From Rhodocollybia butyracea (taxonomy: Eukaryota; Basidiomycota; Agaricomycetes; Agaricales; Omphalotaceae): DNA of 64,000 nt. Shown piece after piece: positions 27,173-40,200 of this stretch; positions within the stretch are counted from its first letter, which is position 1, and the number at the start of each line of letters is the position of its first letter. A program made the translations under genes and the position numbers. The notes under the pieces are model-generated. The model did not search any database and was not told the DNA's origin. It worked only from the letters and a program-made list of their open reading frames with translations. The stretch is from assembly GCA_015501585.1 (NCBI GenBank), contig JADNRY010000062.1, positions 186,001-250,000 on the forward strand, read 5' to 3'.

Positions 27173-27747
27173 TGTTACTGGCGACGAAATGCTAAAAGCT
27201 CGTGCAATCTTTGAAGAAACTTGAGATGATTCCTTATTCAGGCGATGATTTTCATACCGAAGATAACCTGGCACTTGGAGTTGAGTGCGTCAGCCTTAGG
27301 CGATGAGGAAGAAAGGCACGGAAAGCCAGGATTCGGTACGAAAAGGAGTACTGTTTGAGCTTATATACGGGCTCGGACGCTTTCCGACTTTAGACAAGAC
27401 GCGTATCTGAGATAGTATCTGTCAGCCTCGCGAATCACAGGGCAAAAACGGAAAATTCCGTCATTCTTCTGTAATTTGCCGAAAACTCAAGTTGAACTCA
27501 AGCCTCAAGGTTTTCTCGAATAGCATTATAGATCTCAACTCTTTTTGCCCCCTTTACCTCTCTTTTCCCAACTTGAAAAACTTGGAAAACCCGAGTCTGA
27601 GCTTCAAGCCTCAAGGCCTCAAGGCCCCGGGGAACATCGCCGCCTGGAAAATGTACTCATGAAAGGCCTCCTTATCACCAAGATAGTCGCAACCGTGTAG
27701 ATGTCATTTACTAATGTATTCTAATAAGCAAAAGAGCACCCGAGTCA
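27173..27747. promoter_or_regulatory. GLR1 upstream region with TATA box
   Basis: A minus-strand TATATAAG lies at 27360-27367, about 190 bp upstream of the GLR1 ATG. A very short upstream ORF (ATG AAA ATC ATC GCC TGA) starts near 27249. Beyond the TATA box, 27530-27635 repeats the hexamer CTCAAG / CTTCAAG several times. No gene seen up to the PI-PLC stop at 27748. Confidence 0.5.
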
Positions 27748-29262
27748 CTAGCCTTCTTCTGGCTGACGCCCTCTAAAGTTACATTCAACCAGGAGTTCGA
27801 CTAGGGCATGCTCCGGTCTGTCATAAAAGTCCATCAATACCCAGCCACGCAAACGGGGTTCGCTCAAGGAAAGATTCTGCTTCGTGGCTTCAACAGTATC
27901 TCCTGACGTGCTGCTTAACGCATCTAAAATCCATCTTCCCACACGGCTGTTGACCCCTTCGACACCAAGACCCCATTTTGGCCAACCAAAACCTTGGGCA
28001 ATAGTTTTTGGCGCAGCCCAAGGAAAAGATGATGCAGATGTGTATACAATAGATAATGTTGGACGCACGTCATCCGGGGAAATAAGAAACTCGGTCGCTA
28101 ACGAGACCTTCTCTGGGATGTACAGAAATGAAGGTATTGCATACCTGAGTAGAATGAGTTGAGCATCGATACAGAACTGTCACTATATACACACCAGTCA
28201 TGTGTCCGAACATGGACATTCTTGCATTGCCAAGTGAAGCCATCCTTTTTACTATCTGGCCACGTCGTAGGATGGATTCCAAGGCCTTCCAATCCATTCT
28301 CCCACTCCGCGCCATTTCCACCAAACCGACTCAACAAGATCACTTTTCCTCTTACTTCACCGAGTTTTGGTACTCGATTCTCTAGAAACAACATATTCAA
28401 ACTACCACCAAGACCATTCATGAACTCTTCACGGACAAGACGCGAAAAAAGCGTTTGTGGCGTAGTGCTGTAATCTTCCTGTTTCACGGACATGACAATG
28501 GTTTCTCTGCAAGAAGCAGGAGATCTGAGGAACGCGTATACTGTAGACAATATGGTTTGAAAGGGCGTTTTTTGAGGATAAAGGCCATGATATGCAATGA
28601 GCCCGCCTTCAATGACGGCTAGCCGAATGTCCAAAACTCGGATACCATTGTGTAGCTGAACGTTTAACGGGGTCTCGATGGACTGGCATTGAGATATTAT
28701 CCAACCGTAAAATGCCATGCTATACACCGTGGATAAGTATTCTAAACTGGGAGCAAAATTTGTGGCCAACGCACGTATCATGGGTCCCGGGAAGCAGCAA
28801 CGAATAGAGCGGTGTTGCATCTGGCATTTCAGACAAGAAAGAGGCCAAGTTCCTCTTCGGAAATATCGTAAACTGGTGCAGTCCACCGACAGGCTGGTCG
28901 TTTAACTCTATTAGTATGGACTGAGCTCACATTAGAACACAACTGCATTCATGTACCCGAGTTCCATAGATTCTCCACTGGCAGTCAGACGGAACCTTGA
29001 CTGCTTGCCACGATGCACCCAAAGCCAACGAGATTTTCAATTTCCAACTTCCTGGCTTCGTCTTTACTGAATCCGGGCCTGGTTCTTTAGAACTGTTGAG
29101 TAGCACGTAAGAGCATCGAGGAGGTAGAATAACCAATTGGGAAAGTTCGGGAGGAAGAGCTATTGTATCTGAGCTGGAACAGCACAGGACATCTTGGTCC
29201 GTAAGATTCAGAAATCGCACACTCTGCATGGAAGAAGAAAGGTTCTTGTGAGAATATACCAT
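27748..29262 (-). CDS. PI-PLC X-domain phospholipase-like protein
   Basis: Starts at ATG 29262 (MVYSHKNLSSSMQ) with an N-terminal beta-rich part (VRFLNLTDQDVLC, WQAVKVPSDCQWRIYGT). The X-domain follows: LLLPGTHDTMAFYG is rebuilt across an intron and carries the first catalytic His; ETPLNVQLHNGIRVLDIRL and IAYHGLYPQ give the metal/substrate Asp-Ile-Arg segment and the second His. SRFGGNGAEWENG and VLMDFYDRP close the barrel. The layout is the single-domain bacterial-type PI-PLC, not the calcium-dependent eukaryotic type with X+Y+C2. Substrate specificity is inferred. Confidence 0.88.
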
Positions 29263-29445
29263 GAGGCGTGATGGTCAAAGCAGGGCTTGGATTTTATATC
29301 GTGGCACTGGCAGTACGCAGAAACAACGAAATAGTGAATTGGAATTATATTATAGTCAATATAGGCTGATTGCTACGAATACATACACTGGAGATGCGCA
29401 ATTGATACAAAGAATCCAAATACGAAAGCAAAAATAAAAAAACAA
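29263..29445. other. short intergenic gap
   Basis: Gap between the PI-PLC start and the SCAP stop, both on the minus strand. No feature seen. Confidence 0.4.
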
Positions 29446-32400
29446 TCATAGTTTTAAAAAATCAAATACTCCCAAAGTGTTTCCAAAACCAGCAAGGCTA
29501 CGAGAACGAGTGACTATGAAAGGCGTCACCCGAGTAAATGGTAAACGAGGAATAATAGAACGGTAGGAAGCAGACGACTGTAAATGGGAAGGAGAGGAAA
29601 GATCTAGCTCGTTGTTCACCACTAAGACGGACGATAGTGGGGAGCTTTGGAGCAGCGTTGTACATGGGTCAAAACTCCATATTTCCCATCGATCCAGAGT
29701 TGACATTGACAGCCCTTGGACAGACAAGGCTTTCAGAGCACAAGAAGGACTTGTAACCCTATTAGACGGTGACCCTCGAGACTTTCGTCGAACACCAATA
29801 ATCTTCCCATCGTATATGTCCCATCCTCCTCTATCACATGTTGTATCGCCCACTCGAATTATATACGCATCCTGCCATACTAGCGAAGGAAAACGAGACA
29901 CCTCTCGAGGACCCACTGTCTTGCGTAATTCACTGTCCTCGTTATCTATCTGAAGAGAGAATGTCCCTGAAACCCGCCGATTAGACTCTTTCTCGGAGGC
30001 TCGCCTTGAGTGGACACCATGGCCAGAGACGGGAAAAGGTGATACATCAGAGTTGGTGAATTTTTTTATTTGAGAGATCATTGGGGAAGTAGATCCCACA
30101 GAGGATATACTACTGGCACGAGAGCGGCCTCCTAGTGAGTTATCCATCGACATTTTCTTGCGATGAGTAGTGGTAATGGATGCACAAGAACACCGGCGGG
30201 AGCCGTCCGTCACGAACTGCTTGAAGAACCTCACAACATGGTCTACAGAGAAGCTCAGTAAGAAAGAGTCCGAGGGTAGATGTCCACATGACCGGCAGTT
30301 TTCGGCTGGTACAAGAGAGACGCGCAGTTGGTTAATACGTCCGTAGGCTTCTTCCAGAATGCGAATACAGTCTCCTGTATGTCCATCCCATAATGAAACG
30401 ATACCAGCTTCAGTCGCGGTTGCGATGATAACACGTTTCTCCCCGGCCATGGGGGCACAACCGATGTGCACCGTTGTAACGATATCAAGTAAGTTACCTG
30501 CTTGAACGCAGAAATCGTCCGGAATAAGAGCATTGCTATCCCCCGCATCGAACAACTCGAGAAATCCATCATTCAAGCAAAAGGCGACCACCAGTCTATT
30601 TTCTGGCTTGACGCGGACCAGCTTTGAGCGGACTACGCTCCCCGAATGCGAAGGCTTGATATAAACAAGCCCAGACAGATCTTTCACAGCGTACTTGGCC
30701 ACTGCCCCGCTCTCGTAAACAGCTACAAGATGCACCGCGTGCAGTGGTGCAAGAACGGGAGATGCGGGAGTCGAAATAGGAGGGGACGTTCCTCCAAATC
30801 TGGGTATGAACTGCATCTCTACCACTCCTGCGGAAGAGTCTGGAAGAGATAGTTGCGGTAACGAGCGAACATTGTCGTTACGGATATCCCATACAGCAAT
30901 GACACCGGCGCCTGTACCAACGGCACAGTAATCCCCGTCATCATCCATAGCGACACTTGTCAGCGTAGACGACGCAGAGGAAGAACCAGGGAATTGTAAC
31001 AGAATATCCGAAACGTCAATGGAGAAGTGGTCCGATAAATCTGTTCGCCAAATGGTCACCTCGTTATGCAATCCAACCGTCATCGCAACGCGTCCATCAG
31101 AGCTTGTAGCTATAAGCTCTACGTCACTGGAGAAGGTTCGAGGAAGAGTCGAGAAAGAGACGTGACGTTCTAAAGCTGCAAGTTCTTCTGCTGACGGTGA
31201 TGATTTAGGAGGCTCAGCACGATTTTGCTGGGCATCTAGCAATTCTGTGTCTTTGAGCAGATACAGACATAGTAGCCATAGAAGAAATGTAGTAGCTGCA
31301 ATCGGAAGGACCATGATTTTACCAAGCCAAAATACTGTGCGCAGAGTGCGAGCGAAAGACCGATAGTTTTTGTGCTCGCCGGGGTTGTTGAATTTGATAC
31401 TGTCCGTGTTCGGTCTGAGAGTTAGAAACGTTGGAGCTTCAATCCGGATATGCAACGCTGTGTTGGTAGGATTGAGCAAGTTCCAGATTCGCGAGTCTGA
31501 ACCCATATCTTTATTAGGAATAGCGGTGATTTTGTCGGGATTTCTGAAAAGAGCACCATGAGGAGTTGCCTGAGGATTGATCGGCGCCTCTGAAGAACTT
31601 GCAGGCATGGTGATGTAGTAGAGCGTAGCTGTTATCGCCAAAAGCTATACACGTAATGAGCAAGGAAGTTCACGTTGGAACAAGCTAAACGCTCACTAGA
31701 AAAAGGCTAAGATTCTTCGTAGCACGCCCTCTGAAAAGCTTGCGAGTCAGAATGCGCCAGCTCGAGTTTGGTTTGGTGGGAGAGCTTTCTGTAGCGGATA
31801 AAGCCAAACCAGAATCTTGGCGAATGAGTTCCTCGAGCTATATAGATTCCCCAAGTTAACGAATGGTCAGCGGAGTCTATTATGTGGAGATTACCTCGAG
31901 ACGCTGCATATCGATTGAAAGGACCGCCAAAAAGAATGTATGGGCAAGAAACCAGTGTGCGACGAGAACAACAATTGCAAATACGCAAAACTGGCGAATC
32001 GAGCCTGCTGCATATACCGCAAGGACGCCGAGGATTGAATTGTAAGATACGACCTTCAGTGTATTTGAGGTGCCGGCGCGACTCAGGCCCTCGGCGATCC
32101 GTTGTTTGACTGTGAGCGTAACAGATGTACGCCCAACAGCGTCCACCAGGTTGAACATGTTCTCCGCTCCGACGAAGACGATGACTATGGGTAAAAGCTC
32201 CCTAACAAATTAAATCAGAATATAATGCAGACTTCAGATTTAAAACAAAGCACACCATGGCACCATTGTAACTTTAAATCCAACGAGGGCACAAACACTA
32301 AGACTGGTGATTGTACTTACGACAATCTCTACCAATGCAGTGAATGCAATACCAACACGAGAGTGTACACTTTTCATCTGGCGCATCGACCAGAACACAT

Positions 32401-33357
32401 ACACGAAAAAGATGGCGTAAGAGAGATACAGAAACACTGATATTGCATATCTGCTCTTGTTTGTTCCGAACTGGGCGAAAACTTATAAATCATCAGAAGC
32501 ATAGATGATATCAAAACACACCTCAAGTGCAATTATAGTCGGTTCTTGAGGGGAATCTCTCACTTCTGCTTCCTGTCCCACAGCAGCTCGGACTGCCTGT
32601 AACCATGCTGCATGTTCAGAAGCACTAAAACACCCAGATTGAGGGAAAAAGTACGTCAACGCCAGAAAGTTGGCGAAATCGAGGGTAGAATCCTCGGATC
32701 GTCCTGCAAGGACCATTCCTGGAGAGATTGGTATTCCGTCTATAGATACGATTTTAGAAGGAGCGAGATTGTCAAGAATGTTGGTATCCATCAATAGAGC
32801 TTCTCGATCGTGTCCCCAAAACTCCAAAGGAGATAATACAAAGCATCCGCCATGTGCATTCCGTATACACGACGAAGAAATAGACTGCTCAAGCCTGCGT
32901 TCGAAATTAAGGGTGGAAAAGAGAATTCCGTGGTTCAGTGCGCTATGGTCACCGGATTTTGAGCTCTGGACGAGCAACCGTTCGACTCTGATGGTACGTC
33001 CATTACCACACTGTGCGCGAGATACAGCATCTTCTCGAGAACGCAAAGAATCATAACCGGACCACAGGTCTGCGAGATCATGCTGAGCGTGGACGCTGGA
33101 GTTTGGAGAAATAAGAACGTCGAAAATGGAGATGGATTTCGCCTGGGATGAATACAGGGCGAGTGCTGGATAAAAAAGAGAGGTGATAACGACACATGAG
33201 ACCAGAATTATACGGATCTGGTGAGTAGCACAATGACTAGAAGAGAGGAGAATCAGTAGATATGACAAGGCAGTAAAGTGAAAACCTGCAGTCCAAATTT
33301 AATAAAGAAACGTTGACTGTATGTTATGGCAAACTGTAGTAGCGAAAAGTGGGGCAT
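29446..33357 (-). CDS. SCAP: SCAP, SREBP cleavage-activating protein (sterol-sensing domain + WD40)
   Basis: Escort protein that moves the SREBP transcription factor from ER to Golgi when sterols or oxygen are low. Likely start ATG 33357 (MPHFSLLQFAITYSQ), first helix with HCATHQIR...VVITSLFYPALALY, a lumenal loop, then the sterol-sensing domain: five or more helices including VFLYLSYAIFFVYVFW and the signature VFVGAENMFNLVDAVGRTSVTL. A large single exon (29446-31641) carries the cytosolic WD40 part (VTIWRTD, AVGTGAGVIAVWD, IVSLWDGHTGDCIRIL). The first splice junction is one base out as written (CTGCAG|GT before HCAT), so a base error or a different first exon is possible; ATG 33268 is the fallback start. 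Confidence 0.88.
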
Positions 33358-33455
33358 AGCAAGGTGAAGAGGTCCCAGCCTATGCAATTCATTCGCTTAG
33401 GCGCTCAAAACGGAAAGCCGGCCCCGGTATTTGACGTATTCCTTCAAGACTACTT
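33358..33455. promoter_or_regulatory. shared divergent promoter of SCAP and PDX1
   Basis: Only 98 bp separate the two starts, which face away from each other. Both core promoters must overlap here. No TATA box is evident. Confidence 0.45.
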
Positions 33456-34621
33456 ATGTTGGCAAGAGTCTCTTCCTCTCCTGCAACACGTTCAGTATGC
33501 AGCCGATGTACGGTTTTTTTCTACTTCTCTGCGAAATTCTCGCTCTAACATTGCTCAGTGCTGTACCAGAGCGCTGTTCGCCGCGCAGTGACCAACATGC
33601 AGATGCCAGCCATGTCTCCAACAATGACAGAAGGTGGAATTGCTTCCTGGAAGAAGAAGGAAGGAGAAAGCTTTGTTGCTGGAGATGTTCTACTTGAAAT
33701 TGTGCGAGTCGCGTTGGTATTGTCGCTTGATCACAAAGCTCAATCTCGTGTCTTTCAGGAAACAGATAAAGCAACTATTGACGTTGAAGCTCAGGACGAC
33801 GGTGTTTTGGGAAAAATTCTGGTGCGTTATTGCATCTACAATACCTATTCATTTGCTGACTGTCCGGAACGTTTAGGTCCAGGATGGTACAAAAAATGTC
33901 AAAATTGGAAAAATAATCGCGCTGCTGGCAGAGGAAGGTGATGATATTTCCAACCTTCAGCCTCCCAATGAAAATACCTCCGATGCCCCAAAGCAAGAAG
34001 AACCATCTTCTAGTTCTTCCTCGCCGCACCCACAGTTATCTCCAGAACCATCCGTACCTCGGTCCTCGGAGCCTATATCACATTCCGGGCCCATGTTCCC
34101 TTCAGTATATCGTCTTCTAGCTGAACATAGTATCCATGATGCGAGCAAAATCAACGGAACAGGTGTTCGAGGAATGGTGACTAAAGGAGATGTCTTAGCG
34201 TTCTTAGGGAAGGCCTCGGGGCCTTTGGGAACATTCAAACAGTCTCCTTCACCCATCGAAGAAGCTCTCAAAGGTTTACAGAAAAAAGAAGCTCCACAGG
34301 CGAGTACAAGACATTGCTGAAAACTCGTGGATGATGCTAATCTTGCTTTCTTAGGTCGTTCCTCTTGATGGCACTGCGATCCGAAAACTTATCGTATCTA
34401 CTATGCTACAAAATTCCATCAAGGCTAGGACGGTTCCAGGTATGCCCATTTATTAGTTGTGTTGCTCCATGCATTGACATGGTGACCTAGCTTCTGTCCA
34501 AGTTGATTTCGACTCGATCATCGCCGACTACCTTCCTTCGCCCCCTGTAGTAAAAAAAGCAGTTCCCAATCCGAGCTCTCCGGCTGTTTCTTCTTCAAAC
34601 TTCCTCGATGGGCTGGTATAG
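33456..34621 (+). CDS. PDX1: pyruvate dehydrogenase complex E3-binding protein (Pdx1)
   Basis: Mitochondrial matrix protein that docks E3 (dihydrolipoamide dehydrogenase) onto the E2 core. Start [17 protein letters not shown] looks like a presequence. The lipoyl domain reads [18 protein letters not shown]...[15 protein letters not shown], with the lipoylated Lys in TDKA. After a Ser/Pro linker comes the E3-binding domain ([31 protein letters not shown]). The protein then ends about 100 residues later ([11 protein letters not shown]) without the E2 acyltransferase domain, which distinguishes Pdx1 from E2. The fourth intron (34300-34354) has a GC donor (CAG|GCGAGT). Other introns are GT...AG and in phase. 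Confidence 0.93.
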
Positions 34622-34949
34622 ATATACACATATTAGAGTGTCCTTAATAGACTACATAGTGCATTGCGTTCGGGGAAAGTTTGAGCTGTTCAACTCAATT
34701 TTTGGTCACCAGGTCTACGCTCATCAGTCGTTCTGCCTGTTTTCAGTACAAGTACATACGATTTGAGAAGTTCATTAAGCTATGTTTTACGGAACAGCCG
34801 GATCGAAAATCGGCCTCAAGCGATCACTGATCCTGAAGTAACCTTAATAATAGCTTCCAAAATGGAAACAAGGAGGTCCTCCTAAAAACGAGCCCTTTGT
34901 ACTATTACTCTTTATTTTTTTCCTCGTCCTTTGCTGTCGATTATCCAGT
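34622..34949. other. intergenic, probable kinase promoter
   Basis: About 330 bp between PDX1 and the kinase start. T-rich just before the ATG (tttatttttttcctcg). No gene seen. Confidence 0.4.
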
Positions 34950-36466
34950 ATGGGGGCCGTCTGTTGCTGCTTCTCAGAGCCCATAGATTTCGACAGTGAA
35001 GTTACTTTATATCATTTCGACCTTCATCGCGCTGTTGGACGCGGAGCATTCGGAAAGGTATATTTGCTCTGCAAGGGTTGAGTTATCATTAATGCTATCT
35101 CAGGTCAGGGTTGTCGAGCACAAGAACACCAAGAAACTATATGCCCTCAAATACATTGATAAAGCCCAGTGTATCAGACAGAAAGCTGTAGCCAATGTTG
35201 TTCAGGAAAGGAGATTACTGGAAAAAGTACGTGCTGATTGAATGATTCTACGCAATCTACTCACAATGGACCTCTCAGATAGATCATGCCTTTATTGTCA
35301 ATATGCGTTATGCATTTCAGGACGACGACAATTGTTTCTTTGTTCTTGACTTGATGCTTGGTGGAGACTTGCGCTGTGCGTACTGGACTGCAGCTTCCGT
35401 ATATCCGTTTAACACTCCCTGCAGTTCATCTCGAACGTAAAGGCCCCCTACCGGAAACCACTGTCAAATTCTGGCTGGCCCAGCTTGCTTTAGGAGTGGC
35501 GTACCTTCATAGTCAACGCATCATACATCGGTGGGCGAAATTCGGAACTCATACTAGTTAATTCCTTATCTCTTGTACCCCAGCGATCTCAAGCCCGACA
35601 ACGTCCTTCTAGACTCTCAAGGGAACGCTCACATCACTGACTTTAACGTCGCCATTCACTACTCTGATCGACGACCGCACAAAGGTGTTGCAGGTAGTAT
35701 GGCTTATATGGCTCCAGAGGTTCTTGCACGTAAAGGCTATTCTTGGCAAATCGACTGGTGGAGCTTAGGGATCACAACATATGAACTACTATTCAACAAG
35801 CGACCTTTCGACGGCAAGAGCGTCGAACGAATGACTAATTCAATCCTGAAAGAACCTGTCAAATTCCCTACTGACACAGTACCGGTCAGTGATCATGCTA
35901 TCAATATTCTGAAACAGGTTGGTACTGCTTGGCTATATTTTTCTTTTGGTTAAACTATGAAAACAGCTCTTGGAGCGAGATCCGACCAAACGATTCGGCT
36001 GTAGATCAGTAAACCACTTAAATGACTTCTACGAACACCCGTGGTTTGGCCGGTTGGAATGGGACAAACTGGAGAGCAAAGAGTTGACTGCACCGTTTAT
36101 ACCTGATGTAAATTATCTATTCTTTCCATTCGCGACTTACTAACCACAACTTCTTAGATGAAGCAAGCCAACTTTGATGTATCGCATGAGCTGGACGAGT
36201 TCCTCATGGTTGAAAAACCTCTGACACATTCCAAGCGGAAAGCCAACGCTGACATCGAGAAACTTAAACCAGAATTACGACAGCTAGAAGAGCAGTATGT
36301 CTACTTTGTTCTGTCTTTTCAGGCAACCTTGTAACCTTATGCGTCCTGTAGATTTACCGTCTATGACTACGGTCGCTCTCGGAGACATAGCTACTATCAA
36401 GGGGCTAATCACAATCCAGAAACGCCCGCGGTCTCTCAAACTAATTCCTTGCAGCTTCAACCATAA
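34950..36466 (+). CDS. STK32 (YANK)-like serine/threonine kinase
   Basis: AGC-related kinase. Starts MGAVCCCF, which fits N-terminal myristoylation at Gly2 and palmitoylation at Cys5-7, so membrane-bound. Kinase landmarks across about eight exons: glycine loop GRGAFGKV, VAIK-type LYALKYI, catalytic loop HRDLKPDNVLL (rebuilt over an intron), activation-segment start DFN instead of DFG, GSMAYMAPEV, DWWSLGITTYEL. DFN is the mark of the STK32 family. The tail (MKQANFDVSHELDEFLM, then FTVYDYGRSRRHSYYQG) is also family-like. Stop TAA at 36464-36466. Confidence 0.92.
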
Positions 36467-37279
36467 CCATTTGCGCTCGGGCTCTCCTGCATTTAACAGC
36501 ACCAATCATACTCCCCATCTGTCATGATTTGATTGGTGGTTGCCTCTTAGTCCTCCCATATATTACCAGTGGGAGGTGAGGTCACAATTGGCTTACCACT
36601 TCATTTTCTTCGTCTTGTTTCGTACCACTCATACCTGCTTTGCATTGCATCCTTGTTTCCTTTTCGTTCATGACATCATTATCCTTCGCTTTCTGGGAAT
36701 TTGGGAGCTGGTATTCTTTTTTGGCATTTCTCTTCACGCCTGGCGAGCACATCATACATATCATTTATCACCTCCAGTTGAATACTTGCATGCAGTAGTA
36801 TTTATTATCGATTATAGCAGACTACAAGAGTCAGTAGTGTAGCATATCTTTATGCACTCAATATGTAAATAAATACTAAAATAGTACAAAATCAATTTCG
36901 AAGCAACAACTTTGAAGCAACTTCAAGAACTTGTTGGATGGCTTGATGTGGTGTGTGTTGTCAATCCACCTGGTCACGATGGCCATCCGCGTCTGTACTT
37001 CATATCATCATCTGTCTTGACCGTTCCCGCTTTTAATGGGAATCCGAGTCGTTTCTGGGATAAAGCGTCGACGTGCGGGTACAATGTCGACCCGAACAGG
37101 AAGAGGATACCAAGTCCTACACGCCGGTGTATTTCCTGGATGCCTTATGCTCGATTAAGTTTCGTCTGGACTCACCCTTGTACATAAAAGTGATACTCAC
37201 TTCCGTGAATATTTGGTTTTAGGGTAACAATCTCCGATTGTGTAGGACTTTTCAACTCTTCTATGTAGGCACAAACAAT
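36467..37279. other. intergenic between convergent genes
   Basis: About 810 bp holding the 3' ends of the kinase (plus) and the amidohydrolase (minus). Short frames only; no element or RNA recognised. Confidence 0.4.
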
Positions 37280-40200
37280 CTAGGGATTGAAAGGTGGCAT
37301 CGTGTGCTTTCTGCCCGCAACAGGCCAAACTTCTGTCATTGTATACGCATCCCAGATCCTTCCTCCCCTCGCGACATACTTCAAGTTGGTGGTACCTTCA
37401 ATAGGCCCATGTAGAAGATCAACCCCCGGCGTGTATATCAAAAAGTCTGCCAGTTTACCAGAAGACAGTGTCCCCACTGACGGAAGTATTCCAAGGGTAT
37501 AAGCAGCGTTGGATGTTGCAGCTTGCAGGACTTGATAATTAGTCAGTCCACCTTCCTTTGCGAAGAACATTTCCGCGTGGTAGTTATGCCCCTTTGGCTC
37601 CTCACCATGTCCGCCGATATGAACCTTGAGACCCTGCTTTACCATTTTGGCAGCATAGGTAGAAGCATTGAACATGACATATGCTGCAGGAAATGCAAGA
37701 TGTAAGAATTAAACACGAGATATATATACTCCAAGACTTACAACTCAGAGGACGAGCGATCGATTCGGTAAATTTCTCGAGGATATCATGGGGTATAAAA
37801 TTCCTGAGTCTATCGTCGCATAGTCAGAGCAGGAAACGAGCATACGCAACACGACAAACTTGGGGTCATTCGGAACGTCATGATTAGCCCAAACATACTG
37901 CTCTCCCCAAGGCCCAACATAGTTCACGAGGTACACGGGGGTATAGCCGGTTCCACTGTTTACAAAGAGATTGGAAATGTCTTCGTACACCACAGCAAAC
38001 GGCAATGTATGCTCCAAGGTTGTCATTCCTGTGCCGATGCCATTAATATCATTCTATTTGCAAGGAGCCGACGCACCATCGATAATATACGCCAGATTCC
38101 AGTCAAAGTTGGCTCCCCCTTCAGGGAAACAAAGCATATCTAACTCCTCGGCTACTCTCAAAAGTCGTTGCCGGGACGATCTGTTGCTAAGTTGGAGAAA
38201 ACTAAAGAAAGGACTTCCAGAACTACTTACCGAGCAGGAAGCTGGTAGTTTTTGTATGAAAGCGTATATGGTCCGCCTTCAGATTTGATTCTATTGAGAG
38301 CAGCGCGAGCATCATCTTCATTGTTTATCTCCTCATATAAACCAAGCCATGTTCCCGCAAACACCACCGTTCCTGTCGTCAAGATCCTAGGCCCAATGAA
38401 CTGTCCGCTTTCCAGACGACTGCGTTCAGCGAAAGTGTTTACCGTATTGGAGCTGGGGCTAAAAGAAATCAAAGAATTGAAAACAAAACAGTACTAATCG
38501 TCAAGTCCTTACTTGTGTAATGTAGTCACTCCGTAAGATCTGAGAGTTTGGAGGGTAAGAAAAATCCGAGCCTTATAGTAAACAGTGACGCACAAAAATG
38601 TCTGCATTTCCCATGACTTGGCAGGATAACGGGTTAGATATCCGCCCCAGTGAGCATGTATATCGATGAACCCAGGTATAACGAAGCCTATGGGAACAGT
38701 GAGCAGAGTATGAGAAATGTACGAAGAAACTGACCTCCAAATGCATCGATAGTTACTGCCTCAGGAGGAATCTTGATATGGTCTTCATTTCCGACAGCAA
38801 CGATAAGACCATCTCGAACCACTATTATGCCCCGTTCAATCAAATCCACAGACTCATCTCCGGTTTCCATGGTCAGAATAGTGGCGTTGTGGATGGCGAC
38901 GAGCGTAATCTCGTCATCCCCGAAGTTCTTCGCATCCAACTTGAGACGAGCAATATCCGTTGAATGTTCAACAAAAACCTCATGTTGTTTGATAAGATTT
39001 CTTGTGCAGGATAGACCAAATGTATATCTGTCGGCTTGCGCATGTTTGAGACATCGACTGGCTTCAGATACATCGATGAAGTGAATTACAGGGCCTACAA
39101 TGACTCAGACTCGAAGGGACGCAAAGCCAGAAGGAAGATCCTACCCAACAGCCAAGAGAGCCGTGTTCCATCCCTACTCCAAGCCAAGGAATGACCACCA
39201 TCAACGCTCAATCGCATCAAACCCTTTGTGGAATTACCAGGTTTAGCCCATACATCATCCACAGGCTTCAAGCCAGCCCCACTCGCCAGATAGACATGTT
39301 GGTATTCAAGAAAAGCTACGTTGTCGATCGGGGTCCTGGACGTCTTGTGAAGAGCTACAGTCATCTCATTTGTCATTTTTCCCGAGAGGATGTTCGTTTC
39401 AATTCCACCCTCAACCGAAACTGTGAAGACTCGGGAGCTTTGTTGCACCAACAAAGAGTCGGAACCGATGAAACGTATCGTAAGAGAAAGATCAGAAGGT
39501 TGGATACTTGAAAGAGTGAACCGAAGATTCCGCACTGGAATGTCACGACTGGCAGCCGATAAAGGCAAATCAAATTCACCAACGTAGAGACCTGGTCGAG
39601 CCGTAGCAACAATTTTCCCCGTAAGAGCGTCTCCTGTGCTTTTTACAAAAGCTATCTTCCTTGTACTACCAGGTCCCTCGCTCACAACCGGAGCAAAATA
39701 CCTCCCAAATGGAATACCAGAGAACTCGTAACTGATACCAGCGCCATGTCGGCCAACTCTAAAGTTGTGAAATGACTATCGGACCATCGCGCATGTATGA
39801 CTAACTGGTTGGCTCCGGGTACAAAGGATGGAGAATAGTACGGGTTACTGGTGATAACGGGCACTTTTATAGCATTAGGTTCTCCCAAGACTTGCATTAC
39901 CGATACCCCCGCAGCTTGGAATACAGCCCTTGAACCAAGATCATCCAGAGCCAACTCTTTGAACGCATGGACCCTCTGTGAGTCTTTGGTCTCTAGCTCA
40001 AGAAGATCCAGTTGGGTTTTCCGCGTCTCAGCCAGACGGATTTCAATGTGAGTTGTGAAGCGGATGGGTTTGGGGGTCCCGAAAGCAACCTTTTCTCCGA
40101 ACTTGTTCGTGGTTAGAGGAACCCGGTATATTTGACCCTCGGCCCAGATGATGACCGCGTCGTCGTTTTGAGTGAAAGCGAAAGACGGATAAGTACCAGC

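Noticed and set aside
32158..32240. Separate small membrane protein genes in the SCAP region
   Set aside because: The hydrophobic frames join in phase as exons of the SCAP sterol-sensing domain.
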